The notes: generated by a model not told the origin, from the letters alone. A DNA stretch of 64,000 nucleotides from Vibrio intestinalis (GCF_025195085.2 NZ_JANAVY020000001.1:310001-374000); one strand, 5' to 3'. Shown: positions 16,329-25,838, counted from the stretch's first letter. Numbers and translations: made by a program.

Positions 16329-17270
16329 TTGTCTAAACAACCCAATCTCACTATCGCTAGCGCGAACTTATTTAACTTTGTCGCGCCACCCAATGCGTTT
16401 TATGACTTTGAGAACATCTACGATCAGGCTCAATGGCAAGATAAGTGTGATTGGACCAAGCGACAGATTGCAGAGCTCAACCCCGATATTATTGGAATTC
16501 AAGAGGTATTCAGTATTGCCGAAACGGAGAAACTGTTTGCTGAAATAGGTTTTCCGTATTTTGTTACAGTCGATACTCCGCATATTGAAGATGACTATAT
16601 CTATTCAAAGCCGGTCGTTGCCCTCGCTTCAAAATACCCAATTACTCACCATCAAGCAGTACCGCCACTAACCAATAACGCAGAATTTCATGCGCCTAAT
16701 TTTAGTCGCCAACCGATCTATGCTGTGGTCGATATACCGGTTATTGGCCATATTGCAGTTTATGTATGTCACCTAAAATCGCAACGCGGGACCGAACTAT
16801 CAGAGAGCTCGTTCAATCATCCGCTCTTAGGCTCTTGGCTTTCTAGCCAACAAAGAGGCTGGGAAGCGCTGATGCTTAGACTGTTTATGGAGCAACAATA
16901 TGCTCAAAATCCATTGCCAAGCGTGTTAACTGGAGACTTCAACCAGTCGCTAATCAGTGATACCACAAGCCTACTGGTTAAGCCGGTTGAATCTGATGGT
17001 TTAGCGCTACAGCTACAAGATAGCTGGCAGGTATACCAAGATAAGCATCCGTGCGCTACTCGTCCTGCGACCCATTACCATTTTGCCAAAGGCAATGTGC
17101 TCGACTACATATTGGTCTCGCAAGAGCTTCAAATCGAATCGCCCTATTCGCTGATCGATTCGATTGATTACACCACTCTCGACAAACACCTTATCAATCC
17201 GAGTTTCGAACAAGATAAACAAGCAAGCGATCATGCGTTTGTCGCCGCTCAATTCCAGTTCTCACTATAG
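16329..17270 (+). CDS. Endonuclease/exonuclease/phosphatase-family protein
   Basis: 313 residues from a TTG start (GAG nine bases upstream). EEP fold, as in exonuclease III, DNase I and phosphatases. Motifs in order: ASANLFNF at the N-terminus (metal Asn), DIIGIQEVF (metal Glu), YVCHLKSQRG (His/Lys), TGDFNQSL (catalytic Asp-x-Asn), DYILVSQE, and the closing SDHAFV (Asp-His). There is no signal peptide, so it is cytoplasmic. Whether it hydrolyses nucleic acid or another phosphodiester cannot be told. Monocistronic, convergent with the chemoreceptor. Confidence 0.8.
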   Translation: MSKQPNLTIASANLFNFVAPPNAFYDFENIYDQAQWQDKCDWTKRQIAELNPDIIGIQEVFSIAETEKLFAEIGFPYFVTVDTPHIEDDYIYSKPVVALASKYPITHHQAVPPLTNNAEFHAPNFSRQPIYAVVDIPVIGHIAVYVCHLKSQRGTELSESSFNHPLLGSWLSSQQRGWEALMLRLFMEQQYAQNPLPSVLTGDFNQSLISDTTSLLVKPVESDGLALQLQDSWQVYQDKHPCATRPATHYHFAKGNVLDYILVSQELQIESPYSLIDSIDYTTLDKHLINPSFEQDKQASDHAFVAAQFQFSL

Positions 17271-17286
17271 AAAAAATACTATAAAA

Positions 17287-17312
17287 AAGGCGCTTCTAAA
17301 AAGAAGCGCCTT
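17287..17312 (-). terminator. Terminator shared at convergent ends, mainly for the chemoreceptor
   Basis: A 10-bp stem (AAGGCGCTTC with GAAGCGCCTT) and a six-base loop. The A tract at 17281-17288 becomes a T run on the minus strand. Confidence 0.8.
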
Positions 17313-17334
17313 AGCGATTAAATCAAACCATAAA

Positions 17335-19221
17335 TCAAGATAGCTTAAACATCGCAACCTTGTCGGTTAAGTCTTGGGCTTGGCCTTTCAACTTACTTGA
17401 TTCTGTCGAGCTTTGTTGAGTATCCACCACCAACTGATCGGCTACATCTTTAATCGAAGTGATGTTTTGCGTAATTTCACCCGTCACGTGCGTTTGTTCT
17501 TCTGCCGCGGTTGCGATTTGTGTCGCCATATCACTGATTAATGATACTGCATGATGAATCTCGCCTAGGGCTGCGGTTGCTTGGTCTGCATCAACCACGG
17601 AAGTGTTCGCCAAGTCAGAGCTGCTGCCCATCAATCCTACTGCTCGCGCTGTAATTTGCTGCAGTGTATCAATTGTTGCTTTGATCTCTTCCGTTGAAGA
17701 ATGCGTGCGCTGCGATAGTACACGAACTTCATCTGCGACCACGGCAAAGCCACGGCCTTGCTCACCCGCACGTGCGGCTTCAATCGCCGCATTCAATGCA
17801 AGTAGATTGGTTTGCTCAGCAATACCTTGAATGGTTGATAGTACCGTTGAGATCTCTTGCGCGTGGCGGTCTAGATCGCCAATAACATTGCTTGCTTGTT
17901 CAAGCTCATTGGCCAAGCTATTGATAGAATCTTTGGTTCTCAATACTAAAGATTGACCTGAGTTGGTGCTTTCCGTTGAACCATGCGCCGCTTCTGCTGT
18001 TTGCTCAGCGTGAGACGCGATCTCACGTGTTGCACTGGCAAGCTCAGTCACTGCCGTTGCAACCATAGTAATTTCTTGCTGCTGGGCATTAATCTCAGCC
18101 ACTGCACTTTGCGCGCGCTGAGTACTGCTATCTGATTGAGCATTGATAGATTCAGATTGCTCACGAATGTGGCGAATCAAGTTCTGTAAGCTGCCAACGA
18201 AGGTATTAAAGTTATGAGCTAACTTGCCCACTTCATCATCGTTTTCAACTTCAATACGCTGAGTTAGGTCACCGCTACCATTGGCGATTTGCTCTAGTGC
18301 CTGAGAAACATTGTTCAGCGGCCTAAACAGAATATTACACAGCAAGTTAAACAGCAGTGTACAGATCACCACCACAATCGCCGTCACCAGTATTTGCCCC
18401 CAAACAGCATCAAATAACGGCGCCACCAGCGAGTTGTAATTAAGTACAGTCACCGTGGTAAGAGAAGTGCCGTCGATGTTTTGCGCGTAAAGAACAAACT
18501 CTTGACCGTCGATTTCAATCAACTCATCTTTACCTGACTGAACCGCACCTTTAATTGTATTGAAGTTCAAACCCAACTCGTTCACAGATTTATTCAATAG
18601 CTTGGTGTTGGCGTGAGTAAAGACGTTGCCTTGGTCGTTGGCAATAAACATGTAGCCGTCACCCGGTAGAATCACCGTTTGTAAGCTATTTAAAATATCA
18701 GTGATTTCAACGTCAGCACCAAGCACGACTTGTTGGCCGTGCAAATTGAGCGCTTTACCTAGCGATACAACATTGGCACCTGTCGCAGCGGCAACAGTTG
18801 GGTTATCCATAAAGACTTTGCTTGGGTTAGCCATCGCATTTGTGTACCAACCCCATTTACGCGGATCATCATTACCCGGCGGTAAGACGACGCCATTGGC
18901 ATTGTCTTGGCTACCATCAGGATAAGCCAAAAATACATTATCAAATGCAGCTGATGTTTTTACTTGTTTTAGATGAGTAACGATGGCGTCTTTTGATACC
19001 TCTTGAGAAAGCGACGTTAGTGCCCTCTCTTTTGATAACAACCAATCAGTTACATACTGATTATAAGAAGCAGTAGTGCTTTCTAGGCGCTGCTCAACCT
19101 CAGTGTCCATTCTTTGCAACGAAGCATTAAACGACAAAGCTTCGACCAATAGTCCCCCGACAATAATGGCCGTACTTGCTGATATGGCAAGCTTGTTTTT
19201 AAGTGATAGTTTCTTAAACAT
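17335..19221 (-). CDS. Methyl-accepting chemotaxis protein with periplasmic Cache-type sensor
   Basis: 628 residues from ATG 19221 (AAGG seven bases upstream); the longer frame lacks an RBS. TM1 about 8-30; periplasmic domain about 31-270 with the dCache pattern ([35 protein letters not shown]); TM2 about 275-300; HAMP about 300-355; then the cytoplasmic signalling helices with the hairpin tip [20 protein letters not shown], the invariant site where CheA and CheW bind. It senses a small ligand in the periplasm, in vibrios often an amino acid, and feeds flagellar chemotaxis. The ligand is not readable. Monocistronic. Confidence 0.92.
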   Translation of the reverse strand: MFKKLSLKNKLAISASTAIIVGGLLVEALSFNASLQRMDTEVEQRLESTTASYNQYVTDWLLSKERALTSLSQEVSKDAIVTHLKQVKTSAAFDNVFLAYPDGSQDNANGVVLPPGNDDPRKWGWYTNAMANPSKVFMDNPTVAAATGANVVSLGKALNLHGQQVVLGADVEITDILNSLQTVILPGDGYMFIANDQGNVFTHANTKLLNKSVNELGLNFNTIKGAVQSGKDELIEIDGQEFVLYAQNIDGTSLTTVTVLNYNSLVAPLFDAVWGQILVTAIVVVICTLLFNLLCNILFRPLNNVSQALEQIANGSGDLTQRIEVENDDEVGKLAHNFNTFVGSLQNLIRHIREQSESINAQSDSSTQRAQSAVAEINAQQQEITMVATAVTELASATREIASHAEQTAEAAHGSTESTNSGQSLVLRTKDSINSLANELEQASNVIGDLDRHAQEISTVLSTIQGIAEQTNLLALNAAIEAARAGEQGRGFAVVADEVRVLSQRTHSSTEEIKATIDTLQQITARAVGLMGSSSDLANTSVVDADQATAALGEIHHAVSLISDMATQIATAAEEQTHVTGEITQNITSIKDVADQLVVDTQQSSTESSKLKGQAQDLTDKVAMFKLS

Positions 19222-19349
19222 CCGAAACCTTATTATGTTTTTAGATATGTATGGAGTTCCAATGGAACAAGCGAAAAAGGCGGCCACTATAATTTCTAGC
19301 TGTAAAATAATTCATGACACAGGTCTAGATCTTAGAAATTCGCGACAAA

Positions 19350-19385
19350 AAATAACGCCATCTATAATTTTAGACGGCGTTATTT
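19350..19385 (-). terminator. Terminator of the VOC-protein gene
   Basis: A 14-base stem with one mismatch (AAATAACGCC...GGCGTTATTT) and an eight-base loop, followed on the minus strand by six T. Confidence 0.75.
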
Positions 19386-19471
19386 ACATGAAACTTGGCG
19401 AGAACACTTATTTAGCTGGTGAGATTCAAGCGCTCCAAAAGATGAGTTAGCGAGTCAAACAGCAAAGGAAA

Positions 19472-19900
19472 CTACTGCTGGTAATCATTGCGCTCTTCGG
19501 CTTTATCAGAGTAATACTCAATAAATTCAAACTGCACATTATGCTTATCAACATAGTAAACATTTTTCCGGTGCGGGTGCTCAGCGCCCCAATGGTCTAA
19601 CTCAAAACCAGCTTGAGATAAGCGCGCAATTAGATTATCGACATTTGGCACAGCAATACCGATATGTTTAACACCGGTAAAGCGGTCGGTCCACTCTCCT
19701 TGCGTACCCTCTCCCAATGAGTTTAGCGCGATATAGGATTGCTCATCGCCAATATGATTCCACTCAACGGTTTCACCATCAACATTCTGATATTCACCAC
19801 CACCTCTAACTTCCCAAGATGGAATCGCGGCTAATAAGAACTGTGTGGTATGTGCCATATCTACTACTGAGATATTTGCATGTTCAACGTAACTTGTCAT
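19472..19900 (-). CDS. VOC-superfamily (glyoxalase/dioxygenase fold) protein
   Basis: 142 residues. Two beta-alpha-beta-beta-beta modules: VEHANISVVDMAHTTQFL at the start and VKHIGIAVPNVDNLIARL near residue 76, with candidate metal ligands His7, the GVKHIG His and a Glu in VQFEFIEYY. The size fits single-domain lyase/isomerase or bleomycin-resistance-like members. Substrate unknown. Likely single-gene transcript with the terminator at 19350-19385. Confidence 0.8.
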   Translation of the reverse strand: MTSYVEHANISVVDMAHTTQFLLAAIPSWEVRGGGEYQNVDGETVEWNHIGDEQSYIALNSLGEGTQGEWTDRFTGVKHIGIAVPNVDNLIARLSQAGFELDHWGAEHPHRKNVYYVDKHNVQFEFIEYYSDKAEERNDYQQ

Positions 19901-20014
19901 AAAAGTGCTCCTTGCGTTTTGATTATTCCTAATTGAATATCAACACTCTAAAACCTTAACTTAACTTGAGGTAAAGCACTTTTTTAACCTTTATGAAATA
20001 TCAGGAGGGCGACT

Positions 20015-20389
20015 CTAAAAAGCATCGGCGTCAAAACGCGCTCGACGAGCCTCAGCTTGAGTGCAATTTGTCTCGCTCATCAACTCACTTAATGTGATCG
20101 CTGGATTGGCTTCGATAAGCGCTGCTAATTGCTGCTCTATTGAAAGGGAAGGTTTTAGTGAATTTAAGTGCCGTTCCACTTTGTCTTGAATAAAACGACT
20201 TTGTGACAGTTGGGATAACTGGGTGCAAAAATCGGATATATGAGAAATTTCACCGATTAACTGCCAATGCCGAGACCGACGTACTCGTTTCAGTTGGCAT
20301 TGATATTGAGTCGCAAGATCACGAGCAACATCTAGCTGCTCTCGGCCAATACGATGGATTAACGAAGGTAGTGAGATAGTTTCTTTCAT
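20015..20389 (-). CDS. Ribosome recycling factor-family-like protein (short vibrio type)
   Basis: 124 residues from ATG 20389; the longer frame to 20434 crosses the tfoX terminator. Mostly helical, Gln/Arg-rich, starting ISLPSLIHRIGREQ. It resembles a small gammaproteobacterial family labelled ribosome recycling factor in databases, but it lacks the full two-domain RRF and the name may mislead. The C-terminal 45 residues (SLSIEQQLAALIEANPAITLSELM, then AEARRARFD) look like a helix-turn-helix-type or DNA/RNA-contacting segment. It follows tfoX on the same strand. Confidence 0.6.
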   Translation of the reverse strand: MKETISLPSLIHRIGREQLDVARDLATQYQCQLKRVRRSRHWQLIGEISHISDFCTQLSQLSQSRFIQDKVERHLNSLKPSLSIEQQLAALIEANPAITLSELMSETNCTQAEARRARFDADAF

Positions 20390-20397
20390 AAAAACAA

Positions 20398-20421
20398 ACA
20401 CCGAGCGTAATCGCTCGGTGT
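20398..20421 (-). terminator. Terminator of tfoX
   Basis: A 10-bp stem (ACACCGAGCG with CGCTCGGTGT) and a four-base loop, followed on the minus strand by TTGTTTTT. It sits within nine bases of the next start codon, so the downstream gene needs read-through or a promoter inside tfoX. Confidence 0.85.
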
Positions 20422-20475
20422 CTTCTAGAATCAACAGCGTTTGGTATTACCAAACTAACGCTTATAAACAACGCC

Positions 20476-21063
20476 TTATGAACAGCTCGCTAAAAGCTGA
20501 CGCTTACGTGGTTCCTGAATCAATTTCCAGTGAATACCTTCGATAGCACCGGCAAACTTCCAAAGTAGCTTAACATCGACGTCACTGCCGTAAGTTTGTT
20601 TAACTTTAGAGAACACGGTTGGCGCGCCCATTTCGATAAATGTATCCACGTCATCAATACCCGCCTTTTTAACCATACGCTCAAGAGTAAGCTGCATGTT
20701 TGGCAAATCGCGTAAGCGACGGTTTGCTGACGATCGTTTAAATTTACGTTGAGAAACCGAAAGGTCTATCGACTTCTTAACGATAACATCTAACTCTTTG
20801 TTTCGGGAGTCAAACAGCTCAGTAATATCGTAGTAGTTTACTGTTGCTGTAGTCTGTTTTTTTACATGACGATATTTCTCACACCCTAAAGCGATCAGAT
20901 CTTCATCCAACTCTTTACCACCGCGGATAAAAATGCGCTCCGCGCTGAGTAATGCGAACATGGCATCATTTTGGAAGAGGCCAGTTCCGCCAAACATTGA
21001 ACGCTTCTGAAAGCTCCCATATTTGCCAACGTACTGAATAAACATTTGGTCTGTCATATCCAT
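20476..21063 (-). CDS. tfoX: TfoX/Sxy-family competence regulator
   Basis: 195 residues from ATG 21063; the ATG at 21057 (protein MTDQMF) has better spacing from AAGGA (nine bases) and is an alternative. N-terminal TfoX_N domain (about 8-95) with KRSMFGGTGLFQNDAMFALL and IFIRGGKELDEDL; C-terminal TfoX_C domain (about 110-185) with RLRDLPNMQLTLERMVKKAGI. In vibrios TfoX, induced by chitin, turns on competence genes and type VI secretion. I call TfoX rather than its paralogue TfoY because the leader shows no c-di-GMP (GEMM) riboswitch and because the surrounding genes (RRF-like, panP, hexR, grxA, ybjL) match the tfoX neighbourhood I recall from V. cholerae. Confidence 0.82.
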   Translation of the reverse strand: MDMTDQMFIQYVGKYGSFQKRSMFGGTGLFQNDAMFALLSAERIFIRGGKELDEDLIALGCEKYRHVKKQTTATVNYYDITELFDSRNKELDVIVKKSIDLSVSQRKFKRSSANRRLRDLPNMQLTLERMVKKAGIDDVDTFIEMGAPTVFSKVKQTYGSDVDVKLLWKFAGAIEGIHWKLIQEPRKRQLLASCS

Positions 21064-21427
21064 TGATCCTTCTAATCTAGAAAAGCCCCGATTATTTATG
21101 ATCACCAGATAGCAGCGTTTTTAAGCGAAAAAATTAGGTTGAAAATGTAGTGTATTTTATGAAGCTTCAACCCTTAAATTTGATAGCTGAAATGATAGTT
21201 AACGAAACAAAATAAGTCTGGTCATACTTCACATCAATAAGACCGAATTTCAGGAAATATGAGACTAGAATCACATCCTAAAATAAACTTGACACCATGC
21301 GTCAAAAAAATCACTATTCGACGCAGTTAAAATTACTCTGTGAATTGTCAGCAACTGATAATGAACGATTGCTTGTTTAGTCGGAGAAACGGTACACTAA
21401 CCGCCTATAATTCATCATTATTAATTT
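21064..21427. other. 364-base divergent intergenic region between tfoX and the HDOD gene
   Basis: The tfoX leader should lie in the left part; in V. cholerae this mRNA is activated by the small RNA TfoR, but I cannot identify the pairing region here. No GEMM riboswitch is seen. On the plus strand TATAAT at 21406-21411 sits 17 bases before the HDOD start codon, which would leave a leader of only about ten bases with no Shine-Dalgarno. TTGACA occurs at 21289-21294 but with a poor -10. No small ORF with an RBS was found. Confidence 0.5.
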
Positions 21428-22348
21428 ATGACTCATTTATCTTTTTATTGGCTGCCAAATAACCAAGATCTCATCATTCAGAGTCTTGAGAGCGAGTTCG
21501 CAAATTTCCTTGAGAGCTCTATAGAGTCAGGCAAAATCAATTTGCCGCCGATTTCCGAAGTTGTCCTTAAAATACAAAAGCTCTGTACTCAAGATTCCGC
21601 TACTGTGGTTGATATCGCTGACTGCTTAGTTGCCGACCCTGGCTTAACTGCTGCTGTCATCCGCGTGGCTAACTCGGTTATCTTTAACCGCCGTAATATT
21701 GAATGCACTGAAATCATTACCGCCGTTTCCCGCTTGGGCATGCTGCGCGTGCGAGATATTGTTACTGCGCAAGCTATCGAGCAACTCAAAAACTCCGTAA
21801 ACCTATCTGACGAATGTAATGCCATCTTACGTAAGAGCGCGATTACCTCGAAAGAGCTGTCTGCTACCATGGTCATGGTAACTAAAGAGTTCAAGAACGC
21901 TGATCCTCAGCGCTACGGCATACTCGATACTGACAAAGCTCTTCTAACCGGCCTACTGGCCGACATTGGCTTATTTTGCATCGTAAACGAGTACTACCTC
22001 TATTCAGAGAAAGGTAACTACCTTGATTGGGATTTAGCCCTTCGCGTGTTCGACAACCTATGCTCTTCTGCGAGCAAGTTAGTGTTGAACAAATGGGGCT
22101 TCGATGCGGACTTCGTTGACGTGGCAACCAACCAAGATAACCAGCATCAAGACGCAGAAATCTCCTACCTTGATATTGCGCGAATCGCCAACCACATCCT
22201 AATGTTCAGACGCCAAGATGAAGCCATCGACGAACATTCTATTGAGATTGATGTTACCGGTGCAGATGTTCTGTACAAACTCACTAATTTAGGTGATATT
22301 GAGTTCAATACGAAAATTGATGAACTTATCAGCGCCAGCGGCATTTAG
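21428..22348 (+). CDS. HDOD-domain signalling protein
   Basis: 306 residues. HDOD domain at about 38-235: LPPISEVVLKIQKL at its start, ADPGLTAAVIRVANSV, SRLGMLRVRDIVTAQAIEQL and GLLADIGLFCIV. The metal-binding HD residues of true phosphohydrolases are absent, as in this family, so it is probably a regulatory protein. The C-terminus (about 236-306) is acidic. The start has no visible RBS. Fifteen bases separate it from lysO, so the two are probably cotranscribed, though the functional link is unclear. Confidence 0.85.
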   Translation: MTHLSFYWLPNNQDLIIQSLESEFANFLESSIESGKINLPPISEVVLKIQKLCTQDSATVVDIADCLVADPGLTAAVIRVANSVIFNRRNIECTEIITAVSRLGMLRVRDIVTAQAIEQLKNSVNLSDECNAILRKSAITSKELSATMVMVTKEFKNADPQRYGILDTDKALLTGLLADIGLFCIVNEYYLYSEKGNYLDWDLALRVFDNLCSSASKLVLNKWGFDADFVDVATNQDNQHQDAEISYLDIARIANHILMFRRQDEAIDEHSIEIDVTGADVLYKLTNLGDIEFNTKIDELISASGI

Positions 22349-22363
22349 TGATCAGGAAGGACC

Positions 22364-23269
22364 ATGTTCTCAGGGATGTTATTTATCTTTACCCCACTTG
22401 TTGTGGGGTATTTTATATCGATTTCAAATCAGCGTTTACTCGAAAGAATCAACAGCACAACCTCTTACCTAATCTTGGTGATCCTCGCCTTAATGGGGTT
22501 AAGTCTTGCTGCGCTTGATGACCTTGGGCAAAACCTTCAAATCTTAATCAAGTACACCGCGACTTTCTTCTTCAGTTTAGGCGCATGTAACATTGCTATT
22601 TTGCCGCTTATCGATAGATTTTTACCGATAGAAACCGACATCAAAAATAGTAAACTCCCCCTTTCCAGCATGGCATTAGAATCACTCAAGCTTATCTTGG
22701 TTGTCGGTGCTGGTTTAGCCGCTGGTCTTTTATTACCTATTGATCTCTCATGGGTCGATACCGCCAGTGAGTGGATCTTAATCGTGCTACTGTTTTTTAT
22801 TGGCATCCAACTGCGCAATAGTGGCCTTACTCTCAAGCAAATCCTAATTAATAAGCAAGGGATGTGTATCGCGGCTTTAGTCATCGCGAGTTCGTTTCTT
22901 GGTGGCATCATTGCGGCATTAATTCTAGATATCGATATCTTCCGCGGTTTAGCTATGGCATCTGGCTTTGGCTGGTACTCGTTAGCTGGCATCTTAATGG
23001 GTGATGCTTTCGGCCCTATCTACGGCGGCGTCTCTTTTATGATTGAGCTATTGCGTGAATTGGTTGCGCTGGTACTCATCCCGATGGTGATTCGTACTAA
23101 GCCATGTACCGCGATTGGCTATGCAGGCGCGACTGCCATGGACTTCACACTGCCTGTCATCCAATCCACGGGCGGTGTGCGCTGCGTACCCGTCGCGATT
23201 GTTAGTGGCTTTATTCTTAGTTTGTTAGTACCCGTATTAATGCTTTTCTTTGTCTCTCTTGCAGGTTAG
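22364..23269 (+). CDS. lysO: Lysine exporter LysO-family membrane protein
   Basis: 301 residues, about nine to ten transmembrane segments, RBS AGGAAGG. It matches the YbjE/LysO (DUF340) family that exports L-lysine and the analogue thialysine across the inner membrane. Family signatures include GFGWYSLAGILMGDAFG, the ELLRELVALVLIP helix and MDFTLPVIQSTGG. A short N-terminal region precedes the conserved C-terminal half. In E. coli lysO is controlled by lysine through ArgP/Lrp-type factors. Here no such site was recognised, and it lies behind the HDOD gene. Confidence 0.88.
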   Translation: MFSGMLFIFTPLVVGYFISISNQRLLERINSTTSYLILVILALMGLSLAALDDLGQNLQILIKYTATFFFSLGACNIAILPLIDRFLPIETDIKNSKLPLSSMALESLKLILVVGAGLAAGLLLPIDLSWVDTASEWILIVLLFFIGIQLRNSGLTLKQILINKQGMCIAALVIASSFLGGIIAALILDIDIFRGLAMASGFGWYSLAGILMGDAFGPIYGGVSFMIELLRELVALVLIPMVIRTKPCTAIGYAGATAMDFTLPVIQSTGGVRCVPVAIVSGFILSLLVPVLMLFFVSLAG

Positions 23270-23333
23270 ATCTCAGGATTTTTGACAAATTACGTTTACA
23301 ATAAAGCAATACTTATAACAATTAGGAAGCCTG

Positions 23334-23846
23334 ATGAAACGGATGATAACTGCATTAGTGCTGAGCACCCTCGCCTCTGCCAGCTTTGCCGCTGATAACG
23401 CATGCTTGGCCAATAAGTACGACGCGTACGTAGATGCCTCTATGCGCTGGTATCAAGATCTCGCCGAGCTCACCTCAGCGCAATACCCAGAGCTAGCCGA
23501 AGTAAGCCAGTGGTATTTAGAAGGTCGCCAGCACCATTTCGCGCTCAATGCCGCGGCGGTCAAACACTATCTCGAAAATGACCCTAGCAAAGTGGCGACT
23601 GAACGTTCAGTGGAAGGCTGGTTACAACTCGAACAAAAAGAAATCAAAGCGCTAGCCAAGCGAGCTGATGAATTAGGTAAGATTGCTGAGCAAACCTTTA
23701 CTGACCGCCAATCAAAGCCGCATCCAAAAAACTATGAGTTACGCTCTGCGTTAGCCGATTTACTCAGCCATCCAAGCAAGATCGACAAAGCGTTACAACG
23801 TTACAATCAATCCGTTAGCGAAATTGCCCAAACCGAGTGCCAGTAA
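23334..23846 (+). CDS. Secreted helical protein, function unknown
   Basis: 170 residues, RBS AGGAAG. Signal peptide of about 19 residues (ending SFAADN). The mature protein is mostly amphipathic helices with one cysteine near each end (NACLANKY at the start, TECQ at the C-terminus), which could pair. No motif I recognise; conserved vibrio-type hypothetical. It has its own terminator. Confidence 0.65.
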   Translation: MKRMITALVLSTLASASFAADNACLANKYDAYVDASMRWYQDLAELTSAQYPELAEVSQWYLEGRQHHFALNAAAVKHYLENDPSKVATERSVEGWLQLEQKEIKALAKRADELGKIAEQTFTDRQSKPHPKNYELRSALADLLSHPSKIDKALQRYNQSVSEIAQTECQ

Positions 23847-23896
23847 ACGTCTAACTCTATTCTAAGCGCTTTATAACTTATATAGATTAGAAGACA

Positions 23897-23923
23897 AACC
23901 GTCAGCCAAGCCTGACGGTTTTC
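23897..23923 (+). terminator. Intrinsic terminator
   Basis: A 9-bp stem (AACCGTCAG with CTGACGGTT), a six-base loop and TTTTCT. Confidence 0.85.
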
Positions 23924-24095
23924 TATTTATAGGATCTAGCCCCGCCATTTCTTACTTTTAATGAACAAAATCAATACAATTTGCCGCTATTTACTGAATA
24001 AGAAATCTAAGATTATTCAATTAAGGCGGGACATTAGTCCCATTTTCGTTTAGATTGTTCGGCTGCAACAAGAATGATAAGAGCAGTGTATTTGC

Positions 24096-25742
24096 ATGGT
24101 ATCGGAACAAAGAACGGCTGACGTGAGCTTCGAGAGTTTACTTCGAATTTTCACCGTCCCAGAAGGCCCAGACTCAACACTCACTCAAATAGAAGAAAAA
24201 CTATCGCGCAACTTAAACAAGTTTTTGCGAGAGCACATAGTGGCGGAAGAAAAACCGCTGCGTGAGATTGAAAAAGACTTTTCTAATGCCGCGATACCCG
24301 AGCAACCTGAGTTTGTCTCAGACCATACTCAGCACCTGCTTGATAATCTTGTCTCCCATTCGGTTCATACTTCTGCACCAAGCTTTATTGGTCACATGAC
24401 TTCTGCCCTGCCGTATTTCTTAATGCCGCTGTCAAAGATCATGATCGCCCTGAACCAAAACTTGGTGAAGATTGAAACCTCAAAAGCTTTCACTCCTTTA
24501 GAGCGTCAAGTTCTGGGGATGCTTCATCGCCTTATCTATGCTCAGCAAGATGGCTTTTACGATAAGTGGATGCACAGTGCCAACCACTCGCTTGGAGCAT
24601 TCTGCTCTGGCGGCACAATCGCGAACATCACTGCCCTTTGGGTGGCTCGCAACAACGCACTGCGCGCGAGAAATGGCTTCAAAGGCGTAGAAAAAGAAGG
24701 CCTATTCCAAGCCATGAAACATTATGGCTACGATGGCCTTGCGATTTTGGTTTCTGAGCGTGGCCACTATTCATTGAAAAAGGCGGCTGATGTTTTAGGT
24801 ATTGGTCAGCAAAGTCTCGTTGCGGTGAAAACCAATAGCGATAACCGCATTTGCCCTGATGACCTATTGGCGCAAATCAAATCGCTTAAGGCGAAAAACA
24901 TTAAGCCATTTGCTGTGGTTGGTGTGGCTGGTACAACAGAAACTGGCTCTATCGACCCACTACGCGACATTGCTAAGATCTGCCAGCAAGAAGAGTGTCA
25001 TTTCCACGTTGATGCGGCTTGGGGCGGCGCGACGTTAATGTCGAACAACTACCGTCATCTACTTAATGGTATTGAATTAGCCGACTCTGTAACGATCGAT
25101 GCCCATAAACAGCTTTATATTCCTATGGGTGCGGGCATGGTTCTGTTTAAAGATCCAAGCTCAATGAAATCTATCGAGCATCATGCCCAATATATTTTGC
25201 GTAAAGGCTCAAAAGACCTTGGTAGTCACACGTTAGAAGGTTCTCGTTCGGGCATGGCGATGCTGGTTTACGCCGCAATGCACATTATTAGCCGCCCGGG
25301 TTATGAGCTACTTATTGATCAAAGTATCGAAAAAGCACGTTATTTTGCAGAATTGATTGAGCAACAAGCTGACTTTGAGTTAGTGTCTCACCCTGAGCTT
25401 TGCCTGCTGACCTATCGTTACTTACCAGAGCATATAAAACACGCACTGGAAATTGCGAATGCCGATCAGCGAGCGGAACTCAACGGACTATTAAATGAAT
25501 GGACGAAGTTCATCCAAAAACGTCAACGTGAGAACGGTCGATCATTTGTATCGCGCACAAGATTAACGCCAGCCCATTGGGATCGCCTCCACACTATTGT
25601 TTTCCGTGTGGTATTAGCTAACCCGCTGACGACATGCGATATTTTGCAAAACATTCTGCAAGAACAACGAGACATCGCCCAACAAGCTCCTAAGCTGACA
25701 CAGAAGATCGAAGCTCTAGCACAACAAATATGCGCAAAGTGA
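24096..25742 (+). CDS. panP: PLP-dependent aspartate 1-decarboxylase PanP
   Basis: 548 residues, group II PLP decarboxylase. It decarboxylates L-aspartate to beta-alanine for pantothenate and CoA synthesis, replacing the pyruvoyl enzyme PanD in vibrios. Visible motifs: FCSGGTIANITALWVARN (cofactor phosphate loop), HFHVDAAWGGA (the Asp pairing with the PLP ring), and TIDAHKQLYIP with Lys338 as the Schiff-base lysine. An N-terminal extension of about 80 residues precedes the core. It resembles glutamate decarboxylases and is often misnamed so. RBS is weak. Single gene. Confidence 0.9.
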   Translation: MVSEQRTADVSFESLLRIFTVPEGPDSTLTQIEEKLSRNLNKFLREHIVAEEKPLREIEKDFSNAAIPEQPEFVSDHTQHLLDNLVSHSVHTSAPSFIGHMTSALPYFLMPLSKIMIALNQNLVKIETSKAFTPLERQVLGMLHRLIYAQQDGFYDKWMHSANHSLGAFCSGGTIANITALWVARNNALRARNGFKGVEKEGLFQAMKHYGYDGLAILVSERGHYSLKKAADVLGIGQQSLVAVKTNSDNRICPDDLLAQIKSLKAKNIKPFAVVGVAGTTETGSIDPLRDIAKICQQEECHFHVDAAWGGATLMSNNYRHLLNGIELADSVTIDAHKQLYIPMGAGMVLFKDPSSMKSIEHHAQYILRKGSKDLGSHTLEGSRSGMAMLVYAAMHIISRPGYELLIDQSIEKARYFAELIEQQADFELVSHPELCLLTYRYLPEHIKHALEIANADQRAELNGLLNEWTKFIQKRQRENGRSFVSRTRLTPAHWDRLHTIVFRVVLANPLTTCDILQNILQEQRDIAQQAPKLTQKIEALAQQICAK

Positions 25743-25760
25743 AACTTTCTTTCTGATTTG

Positions 25761-25782
25761 TTGTAACTTCATATCATTACAA
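25761..25782. promoter_or_regulatory. Inverted repeat upstream of hexR
   Basis: TTGTAA and TTACAA arms with a ten-base spacer. Possible operator. The arms resemble half-sites of the HexR box, but the spacing is longer than the usual site. Confidence 0.35.
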
Positions 25783-25823
25783 GCCTCTATTTCGTCACTT
25801 TTGGGCGAATTAAAACAAAATTG

Positions 25824-25838
25824 TGTAGTTTTTCTAAA
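25824..25838. promoter_or_regulatory. Candidate HexR box (autoregulation)
   Basis: TGTAGTTTTTCTAAA agrees with 13 of 15 positions of the HexR motif as I recall it (TGTARTWWWAYTACA). It lies about 190 bases upstream of hexR, flanked by a 10-base inverted repeat (AAACAAAATT at 25813 and AATTTTGTTT at 25838). Confidence 0.4.

Noticed and set aside
16294..16548. Plus-strand frame overlapping the EEP-family gene start
   Set aside because: Same DNA as the EEP gene in another register; the EEP frame has all family motifs, this one has none.
19076..19450. Plus-strand 124-codon frame over the chemoreceptor start and the VOC terminator
   Set aside because: It lies antisense to the chemoreceptor N-terminus and then passes through the inverted repeat at 19350-19385, and has no RBS.
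21064..21427. c-di-GMP (GEMM) riboswitch in the tfoX leader
   Set aside because: None of the conserved GEMM core segments could be found on the minus strand; this supports TfoX instead of TfoY.
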